Assembly: GCA_010645155.1 (NCBI GenBank)
Contig: CM021312.1
Location: 13,921,663 to 13,985,662, forward strand
Origin: Tigriopus japonicus
Lineage: Eukaryota > Arthropoda > Copepoda > Harpacticoida > Harpacticidae
Direction of reading: 5' to 3'
DNA length: 64,000 nt
Made by a program: the position numbers and the translations under genes. Below the pieces are notes generated by a model. That model was not told the DNA's origin. It searched no databases and saw only the letters and a program-made list of their open reading frames with translations. Shown here in pieces: positions 1-12,967 of the stretch. The number at the start of each line of letters is the position of its first letter. Within the stretch, counting starts at the first letter, position 1.

Positions 1-2224
1 GGAGCGCAGCCCTGGGTCTCGTTACAGAATAGCGACCCTGCTCGGCCCAACTTTTGATGGGGGTAACGTTGTGGTAGCGTTCAATGTCCATTGAACAATA
101 CAGACAGGGCTTGGTTTTTGAAATATATGAGTCGAGGATGTGTGTTAATGGGAATTCATTCACAACTGCCAATAATCGGGACACCGACCCCACCCTCATT
201 TATCTAAGAGTGCTGTTGGAACCTGGAATTTGTCAGGATTCCTGTGACCTCTGTTCACCTTGTTGAAACAGTTTAAATCCGTCTATTTGTGACCATGATT
301 AATGAGGCATACCTGCAATTGTTGCTAATGATAACTTCCTTGAGAAAACATTCCCGGAATTTGCTCCAAAGACAAACAACACAACAACTTTGGGACATTT
401 TCGTTTCCAAAATGAACACAAGTCTCTTCATTCATTGCTTTCGGAGTGCGACAGATTCGGGATCCGATTTCAGATCTACATCTTCAAGATAAACATAAGC
501 TTTGGTTTCCTTTTTAAATAATTCAAATGTCCCGAAAACGCGTGTTCCCTTCTCTCTGAAGAGAAGGATCACTCATCTAGTCACCGAAAATGGTAGTTTT
601 TTGCTCCTCGTTTTTTCCTTGCCCAGGATCAAAATTGGGCGAAAGAGCGTGGAAATCAACACATACACACATTGAGAGGGACAGAGAGTGAGAGGACAAA
701 CAATGCCATTCCGGACACACCAGGGGGCCTCTACACCGAGGTTTATGAGGAAATCACAGTTGCTCACGAAATTTGAATATACTACCAGAAGATGTACGGT
801 TTTGAAACGTGATGGTTACGAAATAGATTTTAAGAAATTTTCTTGGGTGGAATCAAGTTCGAATAAAGAATATTGCTCATCATCAGCAACATTACTTTTA
901 TACCAAGAGTTACTTCTATATCAAGGGAGGCTGTGGGATAAATGTTTTTTTTCAGCTTAGCATATTCTTGGGGGTAAGCTTTGAATGTAATTGAAGATGG
1001 TTTTCTATTTGTGTCCAGGTTACGATCTAGTTTTGGCTACGACTGTATTTATGACATTTTTAACGGGCATTGTAGAAAACATCATGTTGCGTTTAGAGGT
1101 TTTGAGGCTTTTTCCCCCTATGGATGCAGGGTGGAGGTTTCAAAGCAGTGAGAACCAAATAACAAAGCCTGCATGTGGGGGCGAAGTAAACAAGCTTCAT
1201 AGCATTTGCTTCCCCCTCTCAAAAGCCCTTTAACCTCATCCTTTTCCAACTTTGGGAGTGTAAATTAGACGCTCAAAAATGACAGTCTAGTCTGGGTCTA
1301 AGTCCAAAACGGAGCTGCCAGAGAGGTTCATCTCTGAGAATTTGGACAAGAATGCTCCGTTATGATCCATGACCCACACAAGGCATGTTTCTTGCTTCTT
1401 GTTACTTGTCGTCGAGATAGAAAGCCTCGAAAACTTCTCGTTATTCTCTATAAAAACGCAGAGAAAAGATTCGTGGGGGGTGGTAGGATGTGCCAATGAC
1501 CCATGCACAGCTCCTAGTTACTTGTTTTCCATTGAACATCCATTCAACATGTGGAGTGGAGCAAACAACGACAAACAGCGTGTCTCGAAAGTCTGGTCAC
1601 ATTTCCAGACATAATTTTTCCTTGGATAAGTAGAACATAGTACCATGGTAAGATATAAAAACAGTATGTATGTACAGTTTCTTTGATATATTTGACTGCC
1701 TTCATGACCTTGATTCTATTCTGAATTTGCCCTTAGTTAATTATTTCATTCATCGTCCTGATCTGCCTTACTCAAGTTGATAACATGGTAATTTTTATGC
1801 ACTTCGGAAAGCTATGCAAACACAAACCGAATCTACGCTTAAAAAGGATTTCCAAAGAAACTGAATCGGATTATGCTGTTACAAGGAGATTGTGAGCTTG
1901 AACTTTTGGGATATGGTGTAATGTGATTTGAATTGACTGGAGCTTGTTGTAGGGATGTGAGTGTTCATTTTGCGCCAATCTTTGCAAGTCTTGATGAAGC
2001 CACTGCAGGGAATTCAAGCCATTCAATCACCATTTTGGCAAATCAATCAAATCCCTCACCTTCTCGTGATCACATGAGTGTGCATTTATCGTGAGAATCC
2101 CGCTTGATCAAGGTTTTGGAAACTACTTTTTTTCCTTATTTGCCAATGTGTGAGTGCCCTTTTTTATATCAGTGTGAGAAGGAGATTGGGGCGAAGGGAG
2201 GATTGACACAAACATGTAAAGACG
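1..2224. other. No confident gene (window left edge)
   Basis: I see only short open frames with no splice-supported coding structure. The first 100 bases are more GC-rich, and the plus frame is open from the window edge to a TGA near 108, so an exon entering from the left is possible but unproven. The stretch lies downstream of the minus-strand gene whose last exon may end at 2225, so part of it may be that gene's 3' UTR. I saw no clear poly(A) signal for it. Confidence 0.4.
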
Positions 2225-3219
2225 CTAGTTGCTCGTCGTTATACGTTTCGCCATTGAAAGCTCAAGCAACTCGCCTTCGTGGCTATTGTATTGCAGGAAT
2301 CTCTGAGAACAGGAACAAATTGGCAATTCAAAAGCCAGCAAAGAAAGAGAAGGAGGATGGCTCAGGGGTAGAATTACTCGAGATTTTATAATACCACATC
2401 CACTCTCAAGGCAATAATAACATGTCAAGAAGTACGTAGTAGTATCTGGCTACTTTGTGGGAAAGAAGGGCATTCTTCAAGGGACCAAGCTCGCTCCATA
2501 TTAGCTACCGAATAAAAACCTTACCTGTTCTGACTTCGCAGTTTGCTTTTAGAGTTGGGTGTGGATGCGATGGGGGCCTTGGGCGGTAAGGCATCAAATG
2601 CAGCGTTGAGCGAACGTTTTTTGGTCTTCTTTGTGCGGGTGAGGGTGTTCAGCCACGCCCTCTGAAGGAAACTCCGATTGGGGGAGAGTGCCGAGAGTGA
2701 ATGCACACTCTTGCCACCAGGACTAGGAAGGGAACTATCTAATCGGGGCAGTTCCTCGCATGACAACCCCAAGATCGGGGACGAGGTTTTCGTGGGCGTT
2801 GACGGTGGGGATTGGGTTTGACTAGGAACATACTCTTCCTGGACGACGGGACACGGGGAGTAGCAACTCGAGATCCGACTAGATAAGTCTGCAAGGCTGC
2901 TCTTGGTCTCGGCCAAGAGGGGTTGGGTGGTGGCGAGGACCTCGTCGGCGAGCTCAACCAACGATTTTTGGTTGGGTCTCCGAGATGAGGTCGGCACAAC
3001 GAGCTCGGTGTCCTCGAAGAGCTCTTCCCTGTGGATTTTGGCAAACGAGTCGCTCTCGCGGAGAAGCTCGATTTCACTGATTTCTCGCATCATTTTTCGG
3101 TTGTCGTCATTCATGGTGAAGGAGAACTCGAAGCGGGTGTGCTCGTCATAATTATTATTCTGTTCATGGGACGAAGACGACGAAGTCAGGGAGCCTGTTA
3201 GCGTCTCCACTGAGCCCAT
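2225..3219 (-). CDS. Unknown-function Ser/Thr/Pro-rich protein, two-exon model
   Basis: The main coding exon runs 3219-2525 on the minus strand (231 codons plus 2 nt) and ends in a very strong donor, CAG|GTAAGG. The frame-fitting acceptor is at 2301 (pyrimidine-rich tract, then TCTCAGAG). It adds 24 codons ending MAKRITTSN and a stop at 2225, giving about 256 residues. An acceptor 2 nt earlier would give a different short tail. The start ATG (3219) follows an in-frame TGA. The protein begins MGSVETLTGSLTSSSSSHEQ, has an acidic, probably helical stretch (residues about 36-72), a middle rich in Ser, Pro and Thr, and a basic patch TRTKKTKKRS near residue 192. I recognise no domain, membrane segment or signal peptide, and low-complexity sequence suggests a largely disordered intracellular protein. 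The first exon is well supported by length and codon look; the last exon is inferred. Confidence 0.55.
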
Positions 3220-3568
3220 GCCAAACCTGGAAGTGAAACAGAGTCAGGATCAAGTTCATGCCAACGAGTCGTCGTAAATAAGCCCAATTTTCGGGAAGAA
3301 ATCCTGACACTCTGGCTTTCTTTTGGGGGTCTTGAGGAGGGGAGAATCATCAGCTGGCAATCTTGGCCAAGAGATCTCGGACGATTCATCTCCAGCTCCT
3401 CCTCTGTCAACAGTTGTTGCATCTATCGCCAAACACCACAGACCCTGCCAAAGAAGATAGCAGCCTCGGGGGGATCCGTGGTCAATAGAACGGTCTCTCG
3501 TGACACTGCATCATCATTTCTATCTGTCTCTCTAATCAGAGGAGAGCGAGCCAGTCTCTCTCTTGACC
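3220..3568. promoter_or_regulatory. Possible bidirectional promoter region
   Basis: About 350 bp separate the ATG of the minus-strand gene (3219) from a plus-strand ATG in a strong Kozak context (3569), and the two genes diverge. The interval is less AT-rich than its surroundings. A pyrimidine-rich stretch with AG on the minus strand at 3225 could be the acceptor of a 5' UTR intron, but I found no matching donor upstream. There is no obvious TATA box. The promoter role is inferred from gene orientation only. Confidence 0.3.
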
Positions 3569-3627
3569 ATGGTGTCTGGATATGTCCAGGATGGATACTT
3601 CTCCTATGGCAGCCTCCCCTTGAAAAA
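3569..3627 (+). CDS. Putative first coding exon, unknown gene
   Basis: An ATG in a perfect ACCATGG context opens 19 codons reading MVSGYVQDGYFSYGSLPLK plus 2 nt, followed by a donor A|GTGAGT. The best acceptor downstream is at 3727 (TTTTTCTAATCCAG), but in the resulting phase the frame closes after about ten codons, so the true second exon may be elsewhere. The peptide does not match a family I know. The exon is short, so this rests on start context plus donor strength; it could also be part of a 5' UTR. Confidence 0.3.
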
Positions 3628-6605
3628 GTGAGTGTGGAGTGAGAAGAATTTTCCTTTTGCTTCAATGGACACGTGGATTTCTTGTCCGTTGTACATTATT
3701 CAACTGGAGCTCTTTTTCTAATCCAGGGATGGAATTCAAAACTCTAGACCCCGATGACATCATTACTTAGTCAATTGAATCCGGGGTTTTCCAATGCCAG
3801 CTGACAGAGGGAAAGAGATGATGCTAATATTTCGATATTTTTGGACATGCTAGAGTTGCTATTTGGCGACGTGCATATTCGTTGTTATCTTGATCGTTGC
3901 CATGGCCATATTTTGGCTGCAGCTTGCCAGATGTTTTTCTAAGGATTACACTTGGACTTGTTTATCCGGACACCCCTTGAAAGTCACTGAACTTCTTCAT
4001 CTTGGGAGATTCGAATTGCAACCCCTACAATTGACACCCTCGTCAAAACATGAGAAGGCATCGCAGCTGTTATGCCTCAAAATATCAAGGTTGCATTCTT
4101 AGTCTTTGTTCAATGTCACCCATTGTGATTCAAACGAGAGTATTTCATCTTTCTAGATCTCCAGAACTATTTTGAGTTTCAGCAACTTATTGCATCAAAT
4201 GAGGAAGTTGGCCCTGTTCTTTTGGGCACATTTTATGTTCCTTCCTGTACTTCATTGTTCTGTGCTTTGAGAGTGCATTAGTTATAACTCAAGCCCTTGA
4301 TTGCGTTGATATTTGGAAGGAACATTGTTCATTACACTAGGACCACCTTTGCTTGATTGTGACTAACACGCATGCATGTCCTCTCTGTTCATTTGTCGAG
4401 GCGTCCATGCCTTGCTCTATTTGCAATCTTGGTCCATTCATCAACAGATTGGCGTAAAGTCTTGAGTAGTGAGTTCGGCGAGTGAGTTTTACCGCGTCGC
4501 TAACACATCATTAGTTAGTTGTCATCATGTGACTTCCTGAATTTGGCTGCTATTTGACCCTGACTTCCTTTGACGGGATCGGGATCAAAGGATTCATTCA
4601 GCATGCATATTGTGCCCGTCAAAGTGCAGGATTGTATGCATTTTTAGCTCGTAATCGTTTGTCACTCGCTCAAAAACGGTCGTCACCCTCGTCATCGTCT
4701 TCATCAACAACAAATCATTGAATGGTGCCAGTCAGATTGATTCTTTGTCACCAATGAAATAAGTTTCCTCTTCCAACGGAGTTTTGAATGCATTGTCTCT
4801 TCAGGAATCGTCCCCATAAACTTGGGATCGAAATGTCCGAAAAGTGAAAGGCGGTCAAAGAACTCCCCTTTGACTCCTTCAGCTTCCAATGCAATTAAGA
4901 GCCTTTTCAGAAGGGTCTCATCAAATGCATTGGAATCCTGAATAGCAATTAAAGTTCCTTTGGTCAGCTGTCAGTCACGTGGAGAAAAGGTATCCAAAAT
5001 CCTCCGAAATGGAAGGTGAATGAAAGGGGTCAAATGTGAGAACATTGGTAACACGATCGCCTTATGTTGTCATCAGTCTCCATTCAAATCTCCAAGTCTT
5101 CAACGAATTCAACAGATAACCCTACTGAGACGCTTCCACAAGCTTAAAGTTTGCTAAAGGTGTTGATTGTGTTTAGAGAGCTTACTCATCCAGCATTGGA
5201 TAGGTGTCCTGATCATAAACACGACTGATTCTCCTACTAATCTAATATGACAAAGGCGTGTCCTGATTCCATTTTATGACACAACTATGAAGGTTCATCA
5301 GTGACTCTTAATCTGTGGCGAATCGCTGGAGTGTTCAAAGGCTTTTATTGAGTTGAAGCAACAGGATTGAATGACCAAGCAACTTTAGTACCAATAACGC
5401 GTCACATGATTGAATTACAGTTTCCAATCACTGCTTCCATCCAGAGATTGAACAAAGGACAAGGACCTGAATTTTGAAAAAGGGGGATCTCATAATGGTC
5501 AATTCCTCTCACAAAGAAGAGAATGGCTCTTAAAAAGATTTTGAACGGGTCCTTAAACGAGGTCATACTTCTCTTATGAATTCCCAACAAGGGGGAGAAA
5601 ATTTTGAACAACATGTATTTCATACGAAAATTGGAGTCCCTTTGATATGGTAGTAGGCTCCCCTCTTGTTGGTTCTATGGAGTGTCCTTGTTCCCACAAA
5701 AGTGGTTGACACACTAAAAACTCTGAATAACAAGACAAAAAGTGGCGCATCACTTTTTCAAAAAAATGGAAGTTCAAAGGGATGGATTAAGCAAACTTTT
5801 GAGTTGAAGATGCTCATAAATCAAAATGTTAGGATTTATGATCTGGCCATTGTTGGCGTTGCTTATGCTTAAATTAACTCTTATTGAGTCCCCTTGTGCA
5901 AAAATTCGAACGCAAAGTGTAAAAAACTTGACCTTGTTCGTTCTCAATAAGAACAAATTGCCAGCCATACATCATAAAATCTCCCCCTTGAAATTTGGTG
6001 ATCGTCCCAAAAGAAAAAAAATGATTCCTTTTCCATTCAGTATTCGTTAAAGTTTCAAAATTAAAAATATTATTCTATGAAAATGTATCTGAGAAACACT
6101 TGAATCTCCGGTTCGCTTTTCCATCTACCGGTTGAGCAGATTCATCAACAGTAGGAAATGGTAGTTGTACCTTTAGGCGGTTATTCTACCCCACCAGGAA
6201 AAAAGGGTTGAACTCGTTTTTGTCTCTGGATGTGAAGCACACATACATTTATTTATACCTTGAGCTTGAATAGGGTTTGATTTCAGATTTCAGCTAAAGG
6301 AAGCCAACAAAAAGAGGCGCCCAAAAGCCAGTGTTGTTGAGATAATAGTGGAAACGATAACACAAAAAAGCTGGAGGGTTCGGATCGATTTTTACGATTT
6401 CGTGTTGTGACAAAACTCGCCCATTTACGAGTCACGGATGCCTTTAACGGAAGAGATGAAATAAAAGATGGCCATTTGAAGATGTGGTCACCATGATTGT
6501 AAAAATCGGGGTTTTCCGGGGAATGCTCTTTGAATGAGCTAGCCAAAGAGTCGCCACGAGAAAACGTGGTGGTGTCATTGTAGTTGTCACAAATAGTTTG
6601 ATGGA
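3628..6605. other. No confident gene
   Basis: This is ordinary AT-rich intergenic or intronic DNA. Open frames are short and lack paired splice sites. I see no transposon ends, tandem arrays or RNA genes. If the exon at 3569 is real, part of this stretch is its intron. Confidence 0.4.
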
Positions 6606-7149
6606 TCACGTTTTAAATTGATTCCCACGTCCCCAAGGTTCATGTTCCGGGCAACCAAAAGGGGATGAGTTTACATAACGGTCAAAAATGGGCTGACAAA
6701 ACAACAAAAGAGTTGCTGACAACTCGGAATCACAACAATGCAGAGTGTAATTGAAGTTGTTTCAGTCCGAAAAAGCTCTTTCTCAATTCCCACGCACAAA
6801 ATATATTTTCGTCTTATTCATAACTTCTCAAAACGCGGCGTGACGTCATCATGCAGCTTTGCAGAAACGTAAACAATCGTCACCCTGAGCTGAAAACTAG
6901 CTGAAATCAAAAAAAGGAGAAGGGAGGGCAGCTGAAACGTGGTTCGTATTCTTGGCCAAATCGTGACATATGTCCATTTTGTTCATTAGCTTCCAAGTCA
7001 TGGAATAAGCGGTGGAGATCTCGGCTCCGCGAATAGACGGAAAGGAGAACAGTGTAGTAGTCTATCATTTGGGGATTAGCGACTCACTCCGATAGTTGGA
7101 AGTAGAACTACCTTGGATTTTACCTCTGGTGTGCGCCTATTCCCCGAGT
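6606..7149 (-). CDS. Weak two-exon model, unknown function
   Basis: Exon A (7149-7088, 62 nt) reads SGNRRTPEVKSKVVLLPTIG before a donor GGA|GTGAGT. Exon B (6692-6606) follows a strong acceptor (TTTTGTTGTTTTGTCAG), joins in phase 0, and reads 28 residues beginning PIFDRYVNSSPFGCPEHEP before TGA. The acceptor of exon A is poor and no start codon was found, so the 5' part is missing. An overlapping minus-strand open frame (6609-6283) continues below it in another frame. No family is recognised. Confidence 0.22.
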
Positions 7150-10100
7150 CTTAGTCGAACGAAACAATGACATGATAACAAAAGATCAAAATTCCGAACC
7201 TCTCCCGCCCTTAAGCTCCGAAATGGCCGTGTTCGAGCAACGGAGGAAGGAGGGATAGTAGATAGAAGAATGGAGATCTCGTCAGCAAAAGTTTCAATCC
7301 ATCCACATGCCTGCTACTGGAATAACATTTATCTAAAATGGGGGATGCTTTTAGCACTCTGTTGAGTCTGGTAGAACTCTTTATGACGGAGAGTACCAAT
7401 ACCAGGTGCGTTTGAAAACAAAGTTTGGAAGGGATCAGCAATTGAACATGTCAATCATTGGTTTTATCAAGTCTAGACATTGAAGTTATATCCGAGAACT
7501 AATTCAATCAAGGTAGAGAATCTCCTTCTAAGAGTGCTTTGGTAGTGATGAAGTACTCCGAAACAATTTCGCTCATCGTCTTCCTTCAAACCCAAAGAGT
7601 AATGAAGAGTGACATTCTTTGATGGATTATGGGGTCCACCACCACAAAAGCCGTTTGAAGTTGTTTCAAACACATCACTCCATCCAAGTCTGGGACTTTT
7701 AAACACGAGGAAATGGATCCGGCTCGCTATCTCTTCATAATCTTAAAATAAACACCAAAATCCAAACTTTCACAGAGAAACGGAAAACTGTACCGGGTTC
7801 TGTAGCCTTGTCATGACCATTTCACTTCATCAATAATCCACTTTGACATGAGAACATAGTCAAGGCATATGTCTGCATATGATGATAATACACTTCCCAG
7901 AAAACAAGCCTTATCTGGCGTTTATGATTCAGCTCTTCATCTTCGTTCAGTTCGTACTTTTTCAACAGTGGACTGTGGATCAAAGCGAGCTCTCCAGGAT
8001 ATTGATATGTGTCCCCTATTGTCCCATTCAGATTGCTACCGTCTCATCGAAAGCGATGATATGAAGCCCTGAGGTCATGAGGGGAGGACATAAATTTGCA
8101 TCCATGAGAATCCCATGGGCCAGCAGTCAATTTTGAAACTAATATCCTACCCTCCATCTATAGACATGGATCAATACACACAAAGAGAATTGAAAACTGA
8201 ATTTTGAGCCCCACACTAAGAACCACCGGAAAAGTAAGGATTAGAATAGGTATTGAAGTGAAAACTAAAGCACGAATTTATTAAAATAGGTGCGCTAGTT
8301 CCTCAAAAAGAGAAATGTATTCGATGAAAGCTGTTACTTGATCAATTTGTTACCTTTCAGGGATGACAAATACCGTGTATAAAATACGGGTGAACGTCAA
8401 CAAACAGAAAAAAGGTTTTGCAGCCGAGTCAATCAATCTTGTTCAGAGGTCTCGATAAAGTCATTAGCCATGTCAACCAACCATAATGATGATGATGATG
8501 ATGCTTCAGCTCAACTTGGAAGGGTTGTTAACCAAACATTCGGCTCTAATAAAAGCCAATACAATACCAACCATAGAAGGGAGACTCGTCGTAAAAGGGT
8601 TTTGTTGCCTCTCTATTTGACTAAACAAAAGCTCATGACGCCAAAGGAAGAGAACACTTACAAGCTTGAAAAATTAGACTCATTTTGCTTTAGGGGGGGG
8701 GAAACTTTGGCCACGAACCCGGAAAAGAAAGCGTCAGAAAAAGTTGTTTTCAACTATACTTCTCCCTTGGGGTGTGAGAAATGTCCCTTGAAGAGCTCCC
8801 TTGAGAACTGTTTGTATCGATTGTTTCTAAAACCGTTAGGCTTCCCAACCCAAAACATGGCTATCTTTTAAAGTACAAAATGTAGTGATGTACTAACTTC
8901 AAAGTTGGAGTGGGACTTACAATTCCTGCTGAATATTACTTATTCCATCAGTTAAGAGGAACGAGACAGAAAACGGAGGGAGGAGGGCTTTTTGCGCGGT
9001 GTGGTCCATATTATTCAAGAGCGCATTCATAATGAGGTGATGTGCGTGAACAAGGGCAAGGTGAAAGGTAAACCCGACATTATTCTATTGAAATGCAAAG
9101 TTCTCATTCTTTAAAAGACCTGGATTGGCCATAGTTCATAACCTCGAACAAGCACTAAGCCACTGATTCTTGCTACCTAATACGCATTGTGTGGCAAGGG
9201 GTACAATATAAATACATGGAGTGGCTTTTTCAGAGTTCAATTCACCGAAAGGATATCAATCAACGAGGGCTCTTAGGTTAGGAAGCGGAAAAAAATTTGC
9301 ATCAAATCCTCCAAAGAAGGGCTTAGGAGACGATGTTCAGTGCAAACTGCTCCAACCGAAGTAATGCTTGAGATTATTGACGTGGGTAGTGCTTAGTGAG
9401 TGTATCATTTCCGATAAGCAATTGTAAATATTGACTAAAAAATTATTCTAGCATGTACATATTGTGCACTCTAAAACGGCGAAGTGAATTTCTTTACAGT
9501 GGTCATGTTTTGGTGTCCACCTAATGCGTTTCTATCGTTCTGGTGAATACAAAATGAGCCTTAGGAGATTAAACGCTGCCCTGGCCACGTTTGATCCTCG
9601 GGAGATTTTCTCCATCCTGATGATTATCTCTCTCATGCTTTCTCTCTTTGTAGGGTTTGAAATTGACGTTCAAATTAGGTCTGATGTTCATTGATCAACG
9701 CAATTACCTTCGCCTTCTCACATAATCCCATCTCCGATTTAGAACGGATCAAGTTAGGGATGCAAAGGAGCGTCCCTATCCCTCGAGCTCAGTGGAGAGT
9801 GAGTTGTGGTTAAAGGGAGAGGCGTGAAATGTTCTTTGTGTTTGTCAACAGCCTCATTGGGAAGGCATTAGAGCATGAGGCTTTTTTTCTTTACGACCAG
9901 TCTCAAATCCCCCTATGTCCTATTTACATGGACTCTTAATATGAAATATGGCAGGATGCGGAGGAAACAATAATCGATAGGGGACAAAACTCATTTCACT
10001 GAGATGCACTGGTCGGAACAGAATCTCTTTAAGTCCGACAGCAGACGCGCTGAATCACCGTCTTTCATATGCTAAAGTGGCGAATGCTTATCTTTAATGC

Positions 10101-10892
10101 CTTCAAGCATGAGTCAGCTTCCGATTTCAGTAGAATCATCGACTCACTACTGTATATATTTTGAGGCAATAATCTATGCTTGAGTGAACTGAAGAGACGC
10201 ATTTGACTTTTGTGTCACGGAAAATGAAGGCTCGTTAAGACGCCGGTCGAGTTTGGATTTCCCAACAAGTGTCGGGTTATTTGGAATTTTCGGTGGTTTT
10301 AGTACACTTCCTGTCCCCGTTGTCAGGACACCAACACACACCATTACCACCACCCTTGAGTGTTGACGTTTTCTAAGGCTTGAAACTGATAACACTTTGA
10401 GATTGAAATTTCCGGTCTCATCTCTCCAGTTTCAGACTCCACTTTTAAAAACTTCTGATGATCCTGCTGCGTCGTTCTAGATTTTCTAGGTCAACCTTTT
10501 GAGTTGAGTGTAGGAGTTTGTCTTATCTTACCTTCTCTAGATTATTTAGACACAATAAAATGGCATGAGAAGAAAAACAAGTCTTCTAGTAGAGCGGGAT
10601 GCCTTTCACTTCAACTGATTCCGATGCAAGTCTTGGCTGAGTTCACAAAGTAGGAGGGTATATGTATGACCTCCTATAGAAACCACCTTTTGTCGCGAGC
10701 AACCGTAATGTTCGCTTTTTTTCATTCACAATATATGTGTACGTATGTGTGTGAGAAAAATTGGGAATATATGGGCAGAGATTCCTGGTCCGCAAGCAAT
10801 GAGAGCAACACATGTACTGACAATGTTGAATTTTCTCCGGCTCCCAGAGGCATCGGCGCTAGCTGCAGCGGCGCTACTCTTCAGGCACGCTG
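7150..10892. other. Mostly non-coding; two weak small ORFs
   Basis: Besides the 133-codon frame at 8470 there is a 46-codon frame at 9554-9694, starting MSLRRLNAALATF with a central hydrophobic stretch. A 13-codon mini-exon at 9760-9798 with donor GTGAGT is followed by an acceptor at 9851, but the joined frame closes after eight more codons. Minus-strand frames at 7706-7473 and 7441-7211 look slightly protein-like but lack splice support. No transposon ends are visible. Confidence 0.3.
8470..8871 (+). CDS. Hypothetical intronless 133-residue protein
   Basis: The ATG at 8470 (context AGCCATGT) starts a single open frame with a run of Asp from a GAT repeat near the N terminus, a basic ETRRKRV patch, and a C-terminal section with three Cys (CEKC, then NCLYRLF). 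A TATAAAA-like box lies at about 8378, some 90 bp upstream, which is compatible with a promoter. I recognise no domain. Codon use is not striking and the GAT repeat weakens the case, so it may be chance. Confidence 0.22.
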   Translation: MSTNHNDDDDDASAQLGRVVNQTFGSNKSQYNTNHRRETRRKRVLLPLYLTKQKLMTPKEENTYKLEKLDSFCFRGGETLATNPEKKASEKVVFNYTSPLGCEKCPLKSSLENCLYRLFLKPLGFPTQNMAIF

Positions 10893-10925
10893 AATGATGG
10901 ATGCAGCGCTCTGTAGTGCAAAGTA

Positions 10926-11215
10926 GTGTCCGGAGCGTGGCGAACAACAGCTGCACTGAGGATCCCCGACGAGCAAGAGGAGGTTTCCGAAGAGAGCGTG
11001 GACGACAACTTGAATAATCCGTTGGTGGATGCTCCAATGCTGGATGGAGGATCTGTTTTCAAAAATGGACTTGGGGTTCGTTCGCTCTTCTCTTTTTTGA
11101 TGGATACCAAGTGAGCGAAGGGATGGATGGAGCTCATGCTTCGGGTCTGATTGCAATCTCTGCCAATTGTAGGAATCATCATCAGCAGACGGGGAGCATT
11201 GTTGAAACTTCTTGA
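10926..11215 (+). CDS. C-terminal exon pair of an unknown acidic protein
   Basis: The first segment (to 11110) reads an acidic stretch (PDEQEEVSEESVDDNLNNP) and then APMLDGGSVFKNGLGVRSLF, ending at a donor AA|GTGAGC. A 62-nt intron with a CTGAT branch-like motif ends at acceptor CCAATTGTAG. The second segment (11173-11215) joins in phase and reads NHHQQTGSIVETS before TGA. The 5' boundary is unclear: the frame is closed by TAG at 10923, and an overlapping frame from ATG 10898 (MQRSVVQSSVRSVANN) would connect only through a one-base shift at the CCCC run near 10965. That could be an assembly error or coincidence. Function unknown. Confidence 0.33.
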
Positions 11216-12965
11216 ATGCACTCGGGCTCAATGCACTGTGGATAAAACTTGTTTTAGCTCAACCAGATTTTATTGTGAGCAACACGTGTATATCGGGATA
11301 GGGCTATTCATATTACTGCATTCCAATCGTCATGGGTTTGCATTGGCTCTTTGCTGACATTGCATGTAGGAGGAGATTTGGCTCCCGTAACGAATGTGTC
11401 ACATTTCTAAGAAAAACCGAAAAGACATAAAAATCGAAGGGAGCGGGCCATTCATGAGCACTGATTTGAATGTCAGTCCATCTATTTAAGAGCCATTTGG
11501 GGACTTGTCCGATCCCATTGGGTTTGGAGCGCAGCCAAAGCCGTTTTTCCTTGGGAAGAATCGACCCAAAGTTGCCATGCAACACTTTGCATTACAAATG
11601 TTTTTTTTTTCCCTTCTTCGTACCAAACATCACTTGGATTTCATTTTTACATTTCGGGTTTTAGTTGGGAGGTGTGTGAGGTCTCTTCTTTGGGACAAGG
11701 CGTGCATGATGAAGAAAGAGTTATGAGCCCGAAGCCCAAGAAAGTGTAACAAAATGGGTTTTGAACACGTGTACACACTCATGTTGAATTCAAGCGTAAT
11801 GAACATTCGAAAAGCAGGATCATCTTCATGGCTCGACTTGAATATCTTTCGGGAAGCTATAAACAATTTCCAATTTCCAGTGTCGATTCCTGTATTCCTA
11901 TTCCCCGTTTCTTAGATCTATGGACGACACATGCGACGAATGGGGGAGGATATATGTTTGAACAAGGGCTAAAACATGTATGCACAACATGAAATAATTG
12001 GATTCCTTGCCATTTGTCTACTCAATGATGCTTGAGACCAGTTTTTCGTTAAAACGATTTTCTCACAAGACCCTCAGGAGTCAAAGTGTTGCTACCTTTT
12101 CTTTTTCTTTCTATTTTTCATATCCAATTTTTACCCCCTCTATTGGCAGGTACAGATAAAGTCTGATAAAAGAATACTCATCTACGCATAACTAAAAAAA
12201 TCATGTTGTATAGTTACATACCTTGATAAATCTAAAGAGTTGCTTCAAATACTGAACTGACGTTGGACCCAAAATAGAGTGTAAAATTGGCAAGCCTGTG
12301 GCTGGCACAGGAAATTAGTGTATTAAAACAAACGACAGATATGCACGGATCATCTCATGCAACAAGATTTTGGTGGGGAAGTCAAGCAAAGGGTTTGGCG
12401 GTGAGGTTCATGAAATTCTGACAGGGTGATCTGTTTAACAAATTCAGGCTCAAGTTTCATACAAGGTGATGTCTCTTTCCGAAAAATTGTTTGAATTCTC
12501 TCCATAATAACGAACATCATAGTACTGTTCATTCGAGAAGTTGATTATGATTATGATTATTGGATTTATCACACAACGTTTTCAGTAGTGAAGAAGAAAC
12601 AAGGCAACGTTTTCCAGAAGTTTTTGCAAGGCATACAAATTATCAGTAATTCTTGATGTATTTTTGGTTAATACTTCCTGCGCTTCTTCACTTGTCAGGA
12701 AGTTATAAAAAGTAATACTTCGCGCACAAAGTCAAAACAAATCAAGAAGCTGCGAAAAAGAGCTTTCTGAAGTAACTTTACTTTTTTGGAATTATTAATG
12801 ACAAAAAAACTACGCAGACCTTTGTTTAATGTCCTGGCTGAATATTATACATTGTTGATGCCTTATCTCGTACTAATTTGTATCCTTATCCTAGACAAAA
12901 CACATGGCAAGTGGACAACTTAACCATTATGGACCACATTCTTCTTCCAACTATTAGGATGAGTG
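11216..12965. other. No confident gene
   Basis: AT-rich DNA with short frames only. A GATTAT triplet repeat occurs near 12547. A minus-strand frame at 12532-12350 has no splice or promoter support. It ends at the TA target site of the mariner element. Confidence 0.4.
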
Positions 12966-12967
12966 TA

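Noticed and set aside
2739..3077. Second minus-strand ORF of 112 codons inside the 232-codon exon
   Set aside because: Alternative frame of the better supported exon; Arg/Pro/Ser-rich in the way frame-shifted coding DNA often is.
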